Of a stretch of 64,000 bases of DNA, positions 17,065 to 29,073 are shown piece after piece. The first letter of the stretch is position 1; each line of letters opens with the position of its first letter. The position numbers and the translations under genes were made by a program. This DNA is from Gluconacetobacter aggeris (GTDB lineage: Bacteria; Pseudomonadota; Alphaproteobacteria; Acetobacterales; Acetobacteraceae), in the NCBI RefSeq assembly GCF_014174395.1, contig NZ_JABEQD010000001.1, positions 434,001-498,000 of the forward strand, in the 5' to 3' direction. The notes beneath the pieces were generated by a model. The model was not told the DNA's origin. It saw only the letters and a program-made list of their open reading frames with translations, and made no database searches.

Positions 17065-17916
17065 CTATGGCCGGGTTTCGGCGCGGCGCTCTTCCCAGTC
17101 GGCCATCAGGCCCATGATCGCGGCCGAAGTTTCCTCGATCGAGCGACGGCTGACATCGACCAGCGGCCAGCCATGGCGGGCGCACAGGCGCCGGGCCCAG
17201 CGAACCTCCTCCTCGACCCGCTCGGGGTCGATATAGGGATTATCGGCTCGCAGCAGCAGTTCGGACCGGCGGTCGCCCATCACATCCAGGCGATGGCGGC
17301 GAATGCTGATCAGCACGTCGGGATCGATGGTCAGCCCCACGATCGGGCGCTGGACATGCAGCAACTCATCCGGCAGCGGCAGATCGGGAATCAGGGGCAC
17401 ATTCGCCGCCTTGACCCCGCAATTGGCCAGATAGAAGGAGGTCGGCGTCTTCGAGGCACGCGAGATACCGACCAGCACGACATCCGCATGGGACAGGCCG
17501 CCAATCTCCTGCCCGTCATCATGCGCCAGCACGAAATGCATGGCGTCGATCCGGCGGAAATAGGCGTCGTCCATCACATACTGGCCGCCCGGGCGGCCGA
17601 TCGCCTTCTCGCCCAGCTCGTCCTGCAGCACGGCCGTAACCGGGTCCAGCACGTTAACCAGCCGCACCTTGATATGCGCGCAGCCGATCGTCAGCTCATG
17701 TTGCAGCCGCTGATCGACCACCGAGGACAGGACCGGCCCCCGATCCTGCTCGATGGCCTCCAGCACCCGCCGCAACTGGGAGCGGGTACGGATCAGGTTC
17801 CAGCGATGGCAGGTGACTTCGGCATGGCTGAACTGGGCGATCGAGGCCCGGACGACGGAATCCAGCGTCTGTCCAGTCGCATCCGACACCAGATGCAGCA
17901 CGATGTGATGCGGCAT
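17065..17916 (-). CDS. PPDK/PEP synthase regulatory protein
   Basis: This 283-residue protein is of the DUF299 family: bifunctional ADP-dependent kinase and Pi-dependent phosphorylase enzymes that inactivate and reactivate pyruvate phosphate dikinase (or PEP synthase) by a threonine near the catalytic His. The N-terminal HLVSDATGQT and the P-loop-like GISRASKTPTS (150-160) are diagnostic. Its position directly downstream of ppdK on the same strand points to PPDK as its target. The ATG at 17916 is chosen because the longer frame runs into the ppdK terminator region. A hairpin lies between the two genes, so it may be transcribed partly from its own promoter. Confidence 0.92.
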   Translation of the reverse strand: MPHHIVLHLVSDATGQTLDSVVRASIAQFSHAEVTCHRWNLIRTRSQLRRVLEAIEQDRGPVLSSVVDQRLQHELTIGCAHIKVRLVNVLDPVTAVLQDELGEKAIGRPGGQYVMDDAYFRRIDAMHFVLAHDDGQEIGGLSHADVVLVGISRASKTPTSFYLANCGVKAANVPLIPDLPLPDELLHVQRPIVGLTIDPDVLISIRRHRLDVMGDRRSELLLRADNPYIDPERVEEEVRWARRLCARHGWPLVDVSRRSIEETSAAIMGLMADWEERRAETRP

Positions 17917-18002
17917 GGGGGCAAGCAGGCTCCGCCATCGGTCTCCGGGCGGCCCAAGCCATCCCAAAGAATGGAACAAAAGGAATGGAACAATCAGAAA
18001 AG

Positions 18003-18047
18003 CCGGCCCTGCCAGCCCCGCGAACGATGCGGGCGCGGCAGGGCCGG
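18003..18047 (-). terminator. Terminator downstream of ppdK
   Basis: The arms CCGGCCCTGCC and GGCAGGGCCGG are perfect complements and enclose a second GC stem. Read on the minus strand the hairpin is followed by CTTTTCTGATTG. It lies in the 139-bp gap between ppdK and its regulator gene. Confidence 0.7.
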
Positions 18048-18055
18048 AACGACGG

Positions 18056-20740
<2,685 letters not shown>

Positions 20741-21006
20741 AGCTCTCTCCTCTGCCCCGTCCATTCTACTGTGGAACGTGAACATCTCCTGGCCCGACGC
20801 CGCATACTCGTTCTTGTTACTTCTTGATCTTGTCAGTCCGGCCCCCACCGGGTCCTTCTAGCTGGAAGACGCACCAATTACGATCCTTTTTCGCGCAGCC
20901 AATCCGCACAAGCCCGGCGAAAGCTGCCGGTTGACATGCTGACGGGGATAGGCAACCTCAACGTTCGATGCCCGCAATCAATCAAGAAAATAAGGCCACA
21001 ATCGGG

Positions 21007-21183
21007 ATGAAAACGCTGTACCTGGCTCTCCTGCTGCCCTTTGTCGGGTTGCTATGGCTTCCGTTCTATGACCGAACGGAACCAACCCTGCTGGGTTTCC
21101 CTTTCTTTTATTGGTACCAGCTCGCCTGGGTGCCGGCGACGTCCCTGCTGGTGTGGGTCGTCTGGAAGCGGGACGCACGCTGA
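21007..21183 (+). CDS. DUF3311 small membrane protein
   Basis: The 58-residue protein has two hydrophobic helices joined by the family segment WLPFYDRTEPTLLGFPFFYWYQLAW, which is typical of DUF3311. Such proteins are found next to solute:sodium symporter genes and probably act as a small partner subunit. The stop codon overlaps the symporter ATG (TGATG), so the two are translationally coupled. An in-frame ATG at 20968 would add 13 polar residues; the shorter form matches usual family N-termini better, but the choice is uncertain. Confidence 0.82.
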   Translation: MKTLYLALLLPFVGLLWLPFYDRTEPTLLGFPFFYWYQLAWVPATSLLVWVVWKRDAR

Positions 21184-22661
21184 TGGCATCGCACGTTCCT
21201 TCCGCCCCCGCACTGGTCGTCTTCATCCTGTTCTTCGCCATGACCATCGTGCTCGGCAGCACGGTGTCCTGGTGGCGCGGCCGGAGTCACAAGGGCCAGT
21301 CCGCTGCCCACGGGTCCGAGGATTGGGGCCTGGGCGGCCGCCAGTTCGGCACCTGGATCACCTGGTTCCTGGTCGGTGGCGATTTCTACACCGCCTATAC
21401 CGTCATCGCGGTGCCGGCCCTGGTCTATGCGACCGGCGCGTTCGGCTTCTTCGCGCTGCCCTATACGATCATCGTCTATCCGTTCGTGTTCCTGGTCATG
21501 CCCATCCTGTGGCAGATCGCCCATGACGGAAGGCACGCGACGGCGGCGGACATCGTCCGCGCGCGCTTCGGCAGCCGGGCGCTGGAACTGGCCATCGCCG
21601 CCAGCGGCCTGATCGCGGTCATGCCCTATATCGCACTGCAGCTGATCGGCATCCGCACGGTCATCGAGGCGCTGGGCCTGCCGGGCGAAATCCCGCTGAT
21701 CGTCGCCTTCATCTCGCTGGCCGCCTATACATGGCTGGGCGGCCTGCATGCGCCGGCGCTGACCGCCTTCATCAAGGATATCATGATCTATATCGCGGTC
21801 CTGGCCGCGGTCACGGTCATTCCGCTGCATCTGGGCGGCTACGGCGCCATGTTCGCCACCGCGGCGCAGCACCTGCCCCACCCGCCGGAGGGCCATGCCC
21901 TGATGCCGGGCCAGAGCGTGCCCTATGCCACCCTCGCCCTGTCGTCGGCGCTGGCGGCCTTCCTCTACCCGCATACGCTGACCGGCGTGCTGGCCGCGCG
22001 TTCGGCCGACACGATCCGCAAGAACGCGGTCATGCTGCCGGCCTATACGCTGCTGCTGGGCCTGATCGCCATGCTGGGGCTGATGGCCCATGCGGCCGGG
22101 GTCGTGACCACCAACACGTCCTCGATCGTCCCCAACCTGTTCATGGCGATCTTCCCCGACTGGTTCACCGGCTTCTGCTTCGCCGCGATCGCCGTCGGCG
22201 CTCTGGTCCCCGCCGCCGTCATGGCGATCGGCGCCGCCAACCTGGTGACCAGCAACATCTCGCCCGGCCTGCGCAACAATGTCCGCGCCTCGCGCCTCAT
22301 CGCCCTTGGCATCAAGCTGGGCGCGCTGGCCTGCGTGCTGTTCCTGAACGCCCATTTCGCCATCGACCTGCAGCTTCTGGGCGGTCTGTGGATCCTGCAG
22401 ACATTTCCGGCACTGGTGCTGGGTATCACCAAGCTGCGCTTCTCCGCCCCGGCAATGCTGGCTGGCTGGGCGGTGGGCACGCTGTACGGCACCTATATCT
22501 GCTTCCATGACGGGCTGAAGCCCACCCACATGCTCTCGATCGGCGGCATGCACCAGTTGGTCTCGACCGGCCTGCTGGCATTGCTGGTGAATATCGGCAC
22601 CGTGGTGGTGGTCAGCCTGCTGGTCCCCGGCCGCAGCCGGAAAGGGGCCACGACCGCCTGA
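21183..22661 (+). CDS. Sodium:solute symporter (SSS family)
   Basis: The 492-residue protein has about 13 hydrophobic helices and the SSS-family features: WGLGGRQFGTWITWFLVGGDFYTAYT in the first core helix, YTWLGGLHAPALTAFIKD in the middle and SALAAFLYPHTLTGVLAARS later. The pairing with DUF3311 and the sequence style resemble MctP-type monocarboxylate permeases, so lactate, pyruvate or acetate are plausible substrates. This is inference. Start ATG overlaps the DUF3311 stop. It reads away from ppdK, whose start lies about 270 bp off, so the two may share a control region. Confidence 0.87.
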   Translation: MASHVPSAPALVVFILFFAMTIVLGSTVSWWRGRSHKGQSAAHGSEDWGLGGRQFGTWITWFLVGGDFYTAYTVIAVPALVYATGAFGFFALPYTIIVYPFVFLVMPILWQIAHDGRHATAADIVRARFGSRALELAIAASGLIAVMPYIALQLIGIRTVIEALGLPGEIPLIVAFISLAAYTWLGGLHAPALTAFIKDIMIYIAVLAAVTVIPLHLGGYGAMFATAAQHLPHPPEGHALMPGQSVPYATLALSSALAAFLYPHTLTGVLAARSADTIRKNAVMLPAYTLLLGLIAMLGLMAHAAGVVTTNTSSIVPNLFMAIFPDWFTGFCFAAIAVGALVPAAVMAIGAANLVTSNISPGLRNNVRASRLIALGIKLGALACVLFLNAHFAIDLQLLGGLWILQTFPALVLGITKLRFSAPAMLAGWAVGTLYGTYICFHDGLKPTHMLSIGGMHQLVSTGLLALLVNIGTVVVVSLLVPGRSRKGATTA

Positions 22662-22681
22662 ACAGACCGTCGGGCGGTGCC

Positions 22682-23818
22682 TTACGCGGCGCCGTCCGAC
22701 ACCAGAACCGGCCGCGTACCGCACGACCACAGGCCCGACACCCGGCGCAGCACCCGCGCCACGTCGATCCCGGCCTCCCAACGGGCGACATGATCCTGTC
22801 CCGTCGCCCCGGTCGGATACAGATCCGCCCAGTAGTTCAGATGTCCGCGCATCGCCATCGCCAGGAAGCACGGATTGGCATGGTGATCGGGCACCAGCTC
22901 GTAGACCAGTGTACCGGGACGGCAGAACCCGATATTGGTCATGCCGGCCCCCAGGGGCCCCACCACCATCGCCGCCGCCCGGAACAGGTCGATCTGCTCA
23001 GCGACCGGCATCCGCTCGGGCCGCACCACGCAGAACCCCTCCGCCGCCAGCGCCGCCGCCAGCGCGGCCTCGTTGGGGATCGCCCGATTGCCCGCCCCGC
23101 CCCGATCGACATACAGGCGCAGCCCCCGCCGACGGGTGACCGGCACGCGCGCCGCCATGCGCGGAAAAACCGACTGGCATAGCCGCGATAGCGCGAAATC
23201 GGCCGCCCCGGCCACGATATTGCAGTAGACTACGCGATCCAGCCGGTACTGGCGCCCGGCCGCCAGTACCAGCCGGCCACCGCCATCCGCAGCCAGCAGA
23301 TCCAGTGTCTGGCGCTGCCACGGCGACAGGTCGGGCAGCAGCCAGGACAGCCGCCCCCGGCGGCGAATCTCCGGCCGGTCCGACAAGGCCGCCATCACCG
23401 GCAGGGCATGCACCATCCAATGATAGTAATTGCCCGGCCAGTGGTCGCTGCACGGCACCGCCACCCCCGGCACCGCATGGCGGATCAGGCGGGCCCGATC
23501 GACCCGCAACGCCGCCAGCAACTCGGGCGGCTGGAGGTAGCAGGTCTCCGCCACCAGGTCTCCGTCCTTGATCAGTACCCGGCTGTCCACGTCATATACG
23601 ACATCACGCAGGACATGGGCCGTCAGCCCGACCGGCGTACTGACCCAATCAAGAAACGGGTTGGCAGTGCCATTGCGCCGCGCATCGGCCGGCGCAAAAC
23701 GCGCGGCACGCGCCGGACAGGCTTCGAGCAGCACCGAGGATTCGGCAATGTCCGCCAGTTGGACACGACCGGGAGGAGGTCGGGAACGGCGCAGGCGCCG
23801 CAGCAGCGAGAAGACCAT
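22682..23818 (-). CDS. Glycosyltransferase family 61-like protein
   Basis: The 378-residue protein resembles DUF563/GT61 glycosyltransferases. The central CSDHWPGNYYHWMVHALP corresponds to the family N-Y-x-H-W block. Later come LRLYVDRGGAGNRAIPNEAAL and, near the C-terminus, VVGPLGAGMTNIGFCRPGTLVYEL, which is the usual G-x-G-x-x-N nucleotide-sugar region. It is probably a soluble or membrane-associated enzyme that adds a sugar to an exopolysaccharide or lipopolysaccharide. The ATG at 23818 is preferred; a GTG at 23851 would add 11 residues and neither has a strong ribosome binding site. It stands alone rather than in a polysaccharide cluster. Confidence 0.78.
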   Translation of the reverse strand: MVFSLLRRLRRSRPPPGRVQLADIAESSVLLEACPARAARFAPADARRNGTANPFLDWVSTPVGLTAHVLRDVVYDVDSRVLIKDGDLVAETCYLQPPELLAALRVDRARLIRHAVPGVAVPCSDHWPGNYYHWMVHALPVMAALSDRPEIRRRGRLSWLLPDLSPWQRQTLDLLAADGGGRLVLAAGRQYRLDRVVYCNIVAGAADFALSRLCQSVFPRMAARVPVTRRRGLRLYVDRGGAGNRAIPNEAALAAALAAEGFCVVRPERMPVAEQIDLFRAAAMVVGPLGAGMTNIGFCRPGTLVYELVPDHHANPCFLAMAMRGHLNYWADLYPTGATGQDHVARWEAGIDVARVLRRVSGLWSCGTRPVLVSDGAA

Positions 23819-24066
23819 GATCGTGCCGGAAACCGCATGCAGGACAGGCACGGTCCGACCGCGCCGGCTGCCAGCATGACAGCAAGAGATTGACCGCCCC
23901 TTAAGAGGGCCGCTGCAGAAACCACGCTGGCGTCAAGCCACTCCCGCCCCGACCGGATCAAATATGATCTGGGCGTGAGATAATCGCTCATATTCCGGAA
24001 AATACCCGATGACGCGGGCACATCACCGCTTTGCGGTGGTATTCGCCCGCTGACATCTTGGAAGTC

Positions 24067-24143
24067 TGGTCGGAGTGAGAGGATTCGAACCTCCGGCCCC
24101 TGCGTCCCGAACACAGTGCTCTACCAGGCTGAGCTACACTCCG
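24067..24143 (-). tRNA. tRNA-Pro(CGG)
   Basis: Read on the minus strand, the 77-nt cloverleaf has acceptor arm CGGAGTG/CACTCCG, a D-arm GCTCAGCCTGGTAGAGC, an anticodon stem CTGTG/CGCAG around the loop TTCGGGA (anticodon CGG), and a T-arm GGAGG-TTCGAAT-CCTCT. The discriminator is A and the 3' CCA is encoded. Confidence 0.96.
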
Positions 24144-24262
24144 AACTCGTGTGGGGGCTATACATGCCCTCCCGCCTCTCCGCAAGGCCCCCCGCGCGAA
24201 CTAATCGCCCGGGCGGCCGTTTTTTGTCATGCCGCCGTCATATCCGGGTTGCCGGCCAGCCC

Positions 24263-24844
24263 TTACAACCGGCTGGCATCATCGACGACCGGGCTGCGGA
24301 TCGCTGCCCCCAGCCGTTCCATCGTGGTAGCCACGTCGGGCACGACCTCGAACAGATCCAGCGCGCTGGACTCGGCAAAGCCGTTTTCCACCGCCGCCCG
24401 CAGCATGCCCAGCATCGGGTCGGCCCAGCCCGCCACATTGACGATGAAGATCGGCTTGTCATGCAGCTTCAACTGCCGCCAGGTCATGATCTCGATCGTC
24501 TCGTCGAACGTGCCCAGCCCTCCGGGCAGCACGACGAAGGCGTCGGCACGGGCGAACATCAACTGCTTGCGACTGTGCATCGAGTCGGTCACCGTCAGGT
24601 CGGTTACGCCCCGATGCATCACCTCACGCGCCTCGAGAAAGGTGGGAATCACCCCGGACACCGCACCGCCGGCCTCCAGCGCCGCATCCGCCACCGTGCC
24701 CATCAGCCCGACATCACCACCGCCATAGACCAGCCGCATGCCGGCCTGGCCGAGCCGGTGCCCCATTTCGCGCGCGGCCTCCTGAAACACGGGCCGGGCC
24801 CCGAAACGCGACCCGCAGAATACAGCGACGGCAGCAGCGGACAT
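24263..24844 (-). CDS. LOG family protein (TIGR00730)
   Basis: This 193-residue Rossmann-fold protein belongs to the LOG/YvdD family, enzymes that hydrolyse nucleoside 5'-monophosphates to base and ribose 5-phosphate. In plants and some bacteria they release active cytokinins. The signature PGGLGTFDE is at 107-115 with the preceding R92-K93 pair (SMHSRKQLM), and VYGGGDVGLMG near 39-49 also fits. Bacterial members often serve general nucleotide turnover, so a cytokinin role is not proven. The ATG at 24844 is the natural start. It follows the MFS gene by about 64 bp on the same strand. Confidence 0.88.
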   Translation of the reverse strand: MSAAAVAVFCGSRFGARPVFQEAAREMGHRLGQAGMRLVYGGGDVGLMGTVADAALEAGGAVSGVIPTFLEAREVMHRGVTDLTVTDSMHSRKQLMFARADAFVVLPGGLGTFDETIEIMTWRQLKLHDKPIFIVNVAGWADPMLGMLRAAVENGFAESSALDLFEVVPDVATTMERLGAAIRSPVVDDASRL

Positions 24845-24908
24845 GGATCGTTATCCTCCAGAAGGTGGGTCATGCGCGCGACCGGCCCGCCCGATTCCGC
24901 CGAGGCGG

Positions 24909-26120
24909 CTACCGTCGGGCCGCGTCCGGGCGGGCCTGTTCCCGCAGCAGCAGGGTGGCACCGACCCCGGCCCCGGTAAACAGGGCAGAGACCAGAAACA
25001 TCGGACCATAGCCCAGACTGTGGATCACCAGCCCCAGCATCGGGCCGGAGAGGCCGATGCCGATATCGAGAAAGACGCTGAAGGCGCCCAGCGCCGCGCC
25101 CCGGTTCTGCGGCCCGGCGCGTGTCACCGCCTCCACCCCAAGCGCCGGAAAGACCAGCGAAAACCCCGCCCCTGTCAGCGCCGCGCCCAGGTCGGCCGAC
25201 GGCACGTCCGCACTCCGCCAGAGCAGCAGCAGCCCCCCGACCTCGACCAGCAGCGAGACCACCGCCACCTTCATCCCGCCACGCAGGCCGATCTGGCGCG
25301 AGAAGAGCAGCCGCACCAGAACGAAGACCAGGCCGAACACCATCAGCCCCAGCGCCGCGCCATCCCAATGCCGGTCTGCGAAATACAGCGACAGGCAGGC
25401 CGAAATGGCCCCGAACCCGACCGACCCGCAGGCCAGTACGATGCCGTAGGGCAGAACGCGCCAGAAAACCTGGGAGAACGGCATCACCTCGCCGCCCTTG
25501 GCGATCGGCGGCACGGCGGCGTAGCGCGTGGCCAGCGCCAGCCCCAGCGCGGGCAGCAGCGCCGAGAGTATCCCAACCCCCACCAGCCCGCCCAGCGCCC
25601 CATGAGCCTGCGCCAGAACCGCGCCCACCGGCGCCCCGAAGGCGATGCCGCCATAGGAGGTGATACCGTTCCAGGAAATCACCTGGGCGGTCCGCTCCGC
25701 GCCAACGCGCCCGATATTCCACAGGATGGCCCCGGTCGCGGTCCAGCTTTCGCCGACCCCCATCAGAATCCGGCTGGCAACCAGCAGCAGCATGGCGAGG
25801 ACGGCCCGCTGCGCGCACAGCCCGGCCAGCATCAGCGCCAGCCCCGCGAGTACGCAGATCGCAAGCCCGATCACCACGGCCGGCTTCGCGCCCCGCTCGT
25901 CCACGAACCGGCCCGCCTGCGCCCGGGAGGCGAAGGTGGCCAGATATTGCAGCGACACGGCCAGACCCGCGACGACGGTATTATAGCCGAGCGTGCCATG
26001 CACGAAGAGCGGAATGACCGCCAGCGGCAGGCCGATATCGACGTAGCAGATCAGGTTGAACAGAACGACGGCGAGAATTCGCAGCGTCGGGTTGGCCGGC
26101 CCGCTCCGTAAGACAGTCAT
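24909..26120 (-). CDS. MFS transporter, 12 helices
   Basis: The 403-residue protein has about 12 hydrophobic segments and a general MFS pattern, including an N-terminal helix VVLFNLICYVDIGLPLAVIPLFVHG and a motif A-like SRAQAGRFVDERGAKPAVV between helices 2 and 3. Its style is close to YhhS/YfcJ-type efflux proteins, but the substrate is unknown. The ATG at 26120 is preferred over a GTG four codons upstream. It is divergent from the Nudix gene, with about 110 bp between starts. Confidence 0.82.
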   Translation of the reverse strand: MTVLRSGPANPTLRILAVVLFNLICYVDIGLPLAVIPLFVHGTLGYNTVVAGLAVSLQYLATFASRAQAGRFVDERGAKPAVVIGLAICVLAGLALMLAGLCAQRAVLAMLLLVASRILMGVGESWTATGAILWNIGRVGAERTAQVISWNGITSYGGIAFGAPVGAVLAQAHGALGGLVGVGILSALLPALGLALATRYAAVPPIAKGGEVMPFSQVFWRVLPYGIVLACGSVGFGAISACLSLYFADRHWDGAALGLMVFGLVFVLVRLLFSRQIGLRGGMKVAVVSLLVEVGGLLLLWRSADVPSADLGAALTGAGFSLVFPALGVEAVTRAGPQNRGAALGAFSVFLDIGIGLSGPMLGLVIHSLGYGPMFLVSALFTGAGVGATLLLREQARPDAARR

Positions 26121-26232
26121 GACGAGGCGCACACTCCGTTATCCGGATAACATAACGACCCCCGGCGCCGTTAGCCAAGCATTGAGGGCGGCGCGCCATG
26201 ATCGGCCACCAGCGCGAAAGGAACCAGCACGC

Positions 26233-26829
26233 ATGACCGCCGACATCCCAGCCCCTGCCGCCGATGCCCCGGACGATTCGGGCGGCTTCGTCACGCTGTC
26301 CTCGCGGATCGCCTACGAGAACCCATGGACCCGCGTGCGCGAGGATATCATCCGGCGGCCGGACGGCGGCGAAGGGCTCTACGGCGTGGTCGAGCGCGGG
26401 GAATTCGTCGTCATCCTGCCGCTGGGCCAGGGGCCGGACGGCCCAACCGTTACGCTGGTGCGCCAGTATCGCTACCCGGTGCGGGCGAGGCTGTGGGAAC
26501 TGCCGATGGGCATGTGGGAACATCGGCCCGACGCCGATCCCGAAACGGTGGCACGGGGCGAACTGGAAGAGGAAACCGGCCTGCGCGCCGAACGGCTGCG
26601 CCATGCCGGCACCCTGTACCAGGGCGCCGGCTATTCGACCCAGCGCGGCCATGTCTATCTGGCCACGGGCCTGACGCAGGGCCTGCCCCGGCTGGAGGCG
26701 ACCGAGGCGGACATGACCAGCCACACGATGCCGCTGGCCGAGATGGAACGGATGATCCGCGCGGGCGAGATCACCTGCATGGTCACCCTGGCCGCGCTGG
26801 CCCTGGTCAAGGCGCGCGGCTGGTTATAG
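26233..26829 (+). CDS. Nudix hydrolase (ADP-ribose type)
   Basis: This 198-residue protein is a Nudix pyrophosphatase, closest in layout to ADP-ribose/ADP-sugar pyrophosphatases: a beta-rich N-terminal part with SRIAYENPWTRVREDII, then VRQYRYPVRARLWELPMG before the Nudix box. The box reads ARGELEEETGL, so the canonical REUXEE has Gly in place of Arg, and the spacing from the first Gly is longer than GX5E. Similar ARGEL boxes occur in a known subgroup, so it is probably active. The ATG has an AAGGA site 9 bp upstream; the longer frame is rejected. Confidence 0.85.
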   Translation: MTADIPAPAADAPDDSGGFVTLSSRIAYENPWTRVREDIIRRPDGGEGLYGVVERGEFVVILPLGQGPDGPTVTLVRQYRYPVRARLWELPMGMWEHRPDADPETVARGELEEETGLRAERLRHAGTLYQGAGYSTQRGHVYLATGLTQGLPRLEATEADMTSHTMPLAEMERMIRAGEITCMVTLAALALVKARGWL

Positions 26830-26851
26830 CGCGGCCCGGCATTCCCCCGCG

Positions 26852-28993
26852 CTAATGCGCGGGGGGCGTCGCCGGCTGGGCGGGCGGGGCCGCCAGGGTC
26901 AGCGCATTGTCGGCGCGGTTCAGGTCCGGGATGTCATGCCCCGGGTCCAGGGTCACCGCCTGCGGGGTGCGGGCGCCCGGGATCGTCAGTTCGATCTCGT
27001 TGCGCAGGTACCAGGCCTCGGTCGGAATGGTCAGGCGCGCGCTGGTGCCGTCCGTATAGCTGACCTGCAACGTCACCGGCAGCGGCAGCCAGCCCTTGTT
27101 GTCGACCGTCACCACCAGCCCATGGGCCGCACCCTCGCCCGTGGGCGTGGCGGATTTCACCGCATAGTCCGGCCCCCAATTGTTGAAATACCAGCCCCGC
27201 CAGAACCAGGACAGGTCCTCGCCCGTCTCGCTGTCCATCAGGCGGAAGAAATCCGAGGGCGTGGGATGGCGATAGGCCCACACCGCGATGTAGCGGCGGA
27301 AGGCGCGGTCGAACCGCTCCGGGCCCAGGATCTGCTCGCGCAGCAGCTTCAGCCCATAGGCCGCCTTGAAGTAGGTCACCGGATGCCGATAGCTCTCGGG
27401 GATCAGGTCCGAGGGCGTCATCAGGCGGGGCGCGGCCGGGTCGCGCAGCACCGACAGGATATCTTCGGCCGGCTTGCCGGTGGCGGGAGCGAATTCGACA
27501 TCGCGCTTGGGCGCGAACTCGCCGGAATTGAAATCGTCCGACGCATAGGTGTCGATGAAGGTGTTGAACCCTTCGTCCATGAAGGCATGCCGGCGCTCGT
27601 TGGAACCCACGATCATCGGGAACCAGCCATGGCCCAGCTCATGCGCCGTGACCCAGAACAGTTCCGGGTCCTTGTCATGCATGCCGTCGAAGACGATGCC
27701 GGGATATTCCATCGCCGCGCCATACCCGCCCAGATTGATCGCGTTCGGCCACGGATAGGGGTACCAGCGACGCGAGAAATACTCGATCGCGTATTTCACA
27801 TAGGCGGTGGACCGATCCCACTGATGCGGCCCGACCGCTTCGACCGGATAGGCCGACATCGCCAGGCGCGGCACCGGCGCGTGGCCCGGCTCGACCACCA
27901 CCGGCGGCAGGTTCAGCCGCGCCGCATCCCACAGGAAGGCCGGCGAGGCCGCGAACGCCACGTCGCGCGTGTTGTTCATGCGGAAATGCCAGGTCTTGGT
28001 GCCGGTCTGGGCCACATGGCTCTTGGGGTCGTGGATGTCGACCTCGGTACGGATCATCACCCGTTCGTCGCTCTTGGCCGCCTGGGCCAGCCGATCGCGC
28101 TCGGTCTGGGTCAGCACCTCGGCCTGGTTGAGCAGCGCGCCCGACCCGACGACGGTGAAGTTCCACGGCACCGTGATGCTGTAATCGATATCGCCATAGT
28201 CCAGGAAGAATTCCTGCCCCAGATAGGGCGCGGTATCCCAGCCCCGGACATCGTCATAGACGGCCATGCGGGGGAACCATTGCGCGACTTCGTAGACATC
28301 GCCGTTGCGGGTGGTACTGACGGCGGTGCGCCCGCCCCACGTGCCCGGGATCGTGTAATGCCAGACGATCTTCAGCCGGATCTTGCCGCCCTTGCCCTCC
28401 AGCGCCGTGGGCAGGGGCACCTGCATCCGCGCGTCGGAGATAACGGGCGTGACCGGGATGCTCTTGCCGTCCTGCTCGATCGACACGCTTTCGATCACGT
28501 CGCCATCCGTGTGCTCGGCATGGCGCTGCGGATTGACGAAATTGCCGCGCGAACCGTCACGATAGATGTTCTGGTCGAGCTGCACCCACAGCACGTCCAG
28601 CGCGTCGGGGCTGTTATTGGCGTAGGTGATGATCTCGCTGCCCGAAAGCAGGCGGTTGGTGGGGTCGATCGCCGCCTTGATCTCGTAATCGGCGCCGTTC
28701 TGCCAATAGGCGCCCCCGGGCACGCCACCGGCCGAACGCGTGCTGCCCGCCGGCATCGGATAGGCGAGGGGGGCAAAGATGCGGGCAGGATCGGGCGACG
28801 GCATGGCGGGCGCGGCGGCGGGCGCCGGGGTCGGTGGGCCCTCCTCGGCGGCGTGCGCGGGCGCCGTTCCGCCCACGATCAGCAGGGCAGCGCCCAGAAC
28901 CAGCCCGATCGCGGTCATGGAGCCGGCAATCCCCGGCTGAAACCCTGGCCCGGCGGACAGGCGTGGACATGGACGATGATGCGGCACGGTCAT
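26852..28993 (-). CDS. M1 family metallopeptidase, exported
   Basis: The 713-residue protein is a zinc aminopeptidase-like enzyme of the M1 (gluzincin) clan. The zinc site H451-E-L-G-H455 is followed by Glu474 in MDEGFNTF, giving HExxH-X18-E. The exopeptidase GxMEN-type motif is replaced by GAAMEYPGI near residue 430, a form seen in related M1 proteins. A hydrophobic signal segment (SMTAIGLVLGAALLIVGG) sits about 25-45 residues in, behind a basic leader, so it is likely periplasmic or membrane-anchored. A Pro/Ala linker follows. The ATG at 28993 has a GAGAGGT ribosome binding site; the upstream TTG is rejected. Confidence 0.88.
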   Translation of the reverse strand: MTVPHHRPCPRLSAGPGFQPGIAGSMTAIGLVLGAALLIVGGTAPAHAAEEGPPTPAPAAAPAMPSPDPARIFAPLAYPMPAGSTRSAGGVPGGAYWQNGADYEIKAAIDPTNRLLSGSEIITYANNSPDALDVLWVQLDQNIYRDGSRGNFVNPQRHAEHTDGDVIESVSIEQDGKSIPVTPVISDARMQVPLPTALEGKGGKIRLKIVWHYTIPGTWGGRTAVSTTRNGDVYEVAQWFPRMAVYDDVRGWDTAPYLGQEFFLDYGDIDYSITVPWNFTVVGSGALLNQAEVLTQTERDRLAQAAKSDERVMIRTEVDIHDPKSHVAQTGTKTWHFRMNNTRDVAFAASPAFLWDAARLNLPPVVVEPGHAPVPRLAMSAYPVEAVGPHQWDRSTAYVKYAIEYFSRRWYPYPWPNAINLGGYGAAMEYPGIVFDGMHDKDPELFWVTAHELGHGWFPMIVGSNERRHAFMDEGFNTFIDTYASDDFNSGEFAPKRDVEFAPATGKPAEDILSVLRDPAAPRLMTPSDLIPESYRHPVTYFKAAYGLKLLREQILGPERFDRAFRRYIAVWAYRHPTPSDFFRLMDSETGEDLSWFWRGWYFNNWGPDYAVKSATPTGEGAAHGLVVTVDNKGWLPLPVTLQVSYTDGTSARLTIPTEAWYLRNEIELTIPGARTPQAVTLDPGHDIPDLNRADNALTLAAPPAQPATPPAH

Positions 28994-29073
28994 AACCTCT
29001 CGGGGAACGGACTCTTTCCCCAAGGCTAACGGAATTGCGGGGCGGAGGTAAGCCGTCCCACCCCCGCTCCGTA

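Noticed and set aside
20931-20960. Promoter with TTGACA before the DUF3311 gene
   Set aside because: The -35 hexamer is perfect but no acceptable -10 hexamer lies at 16-18 bp.
24024-24038. CACCGC-ttt-GCGGTG hairpin after tRNA-Pro as its terminator
   Set aside because: Only 6 bp of stem and no T-run; support is too weak.
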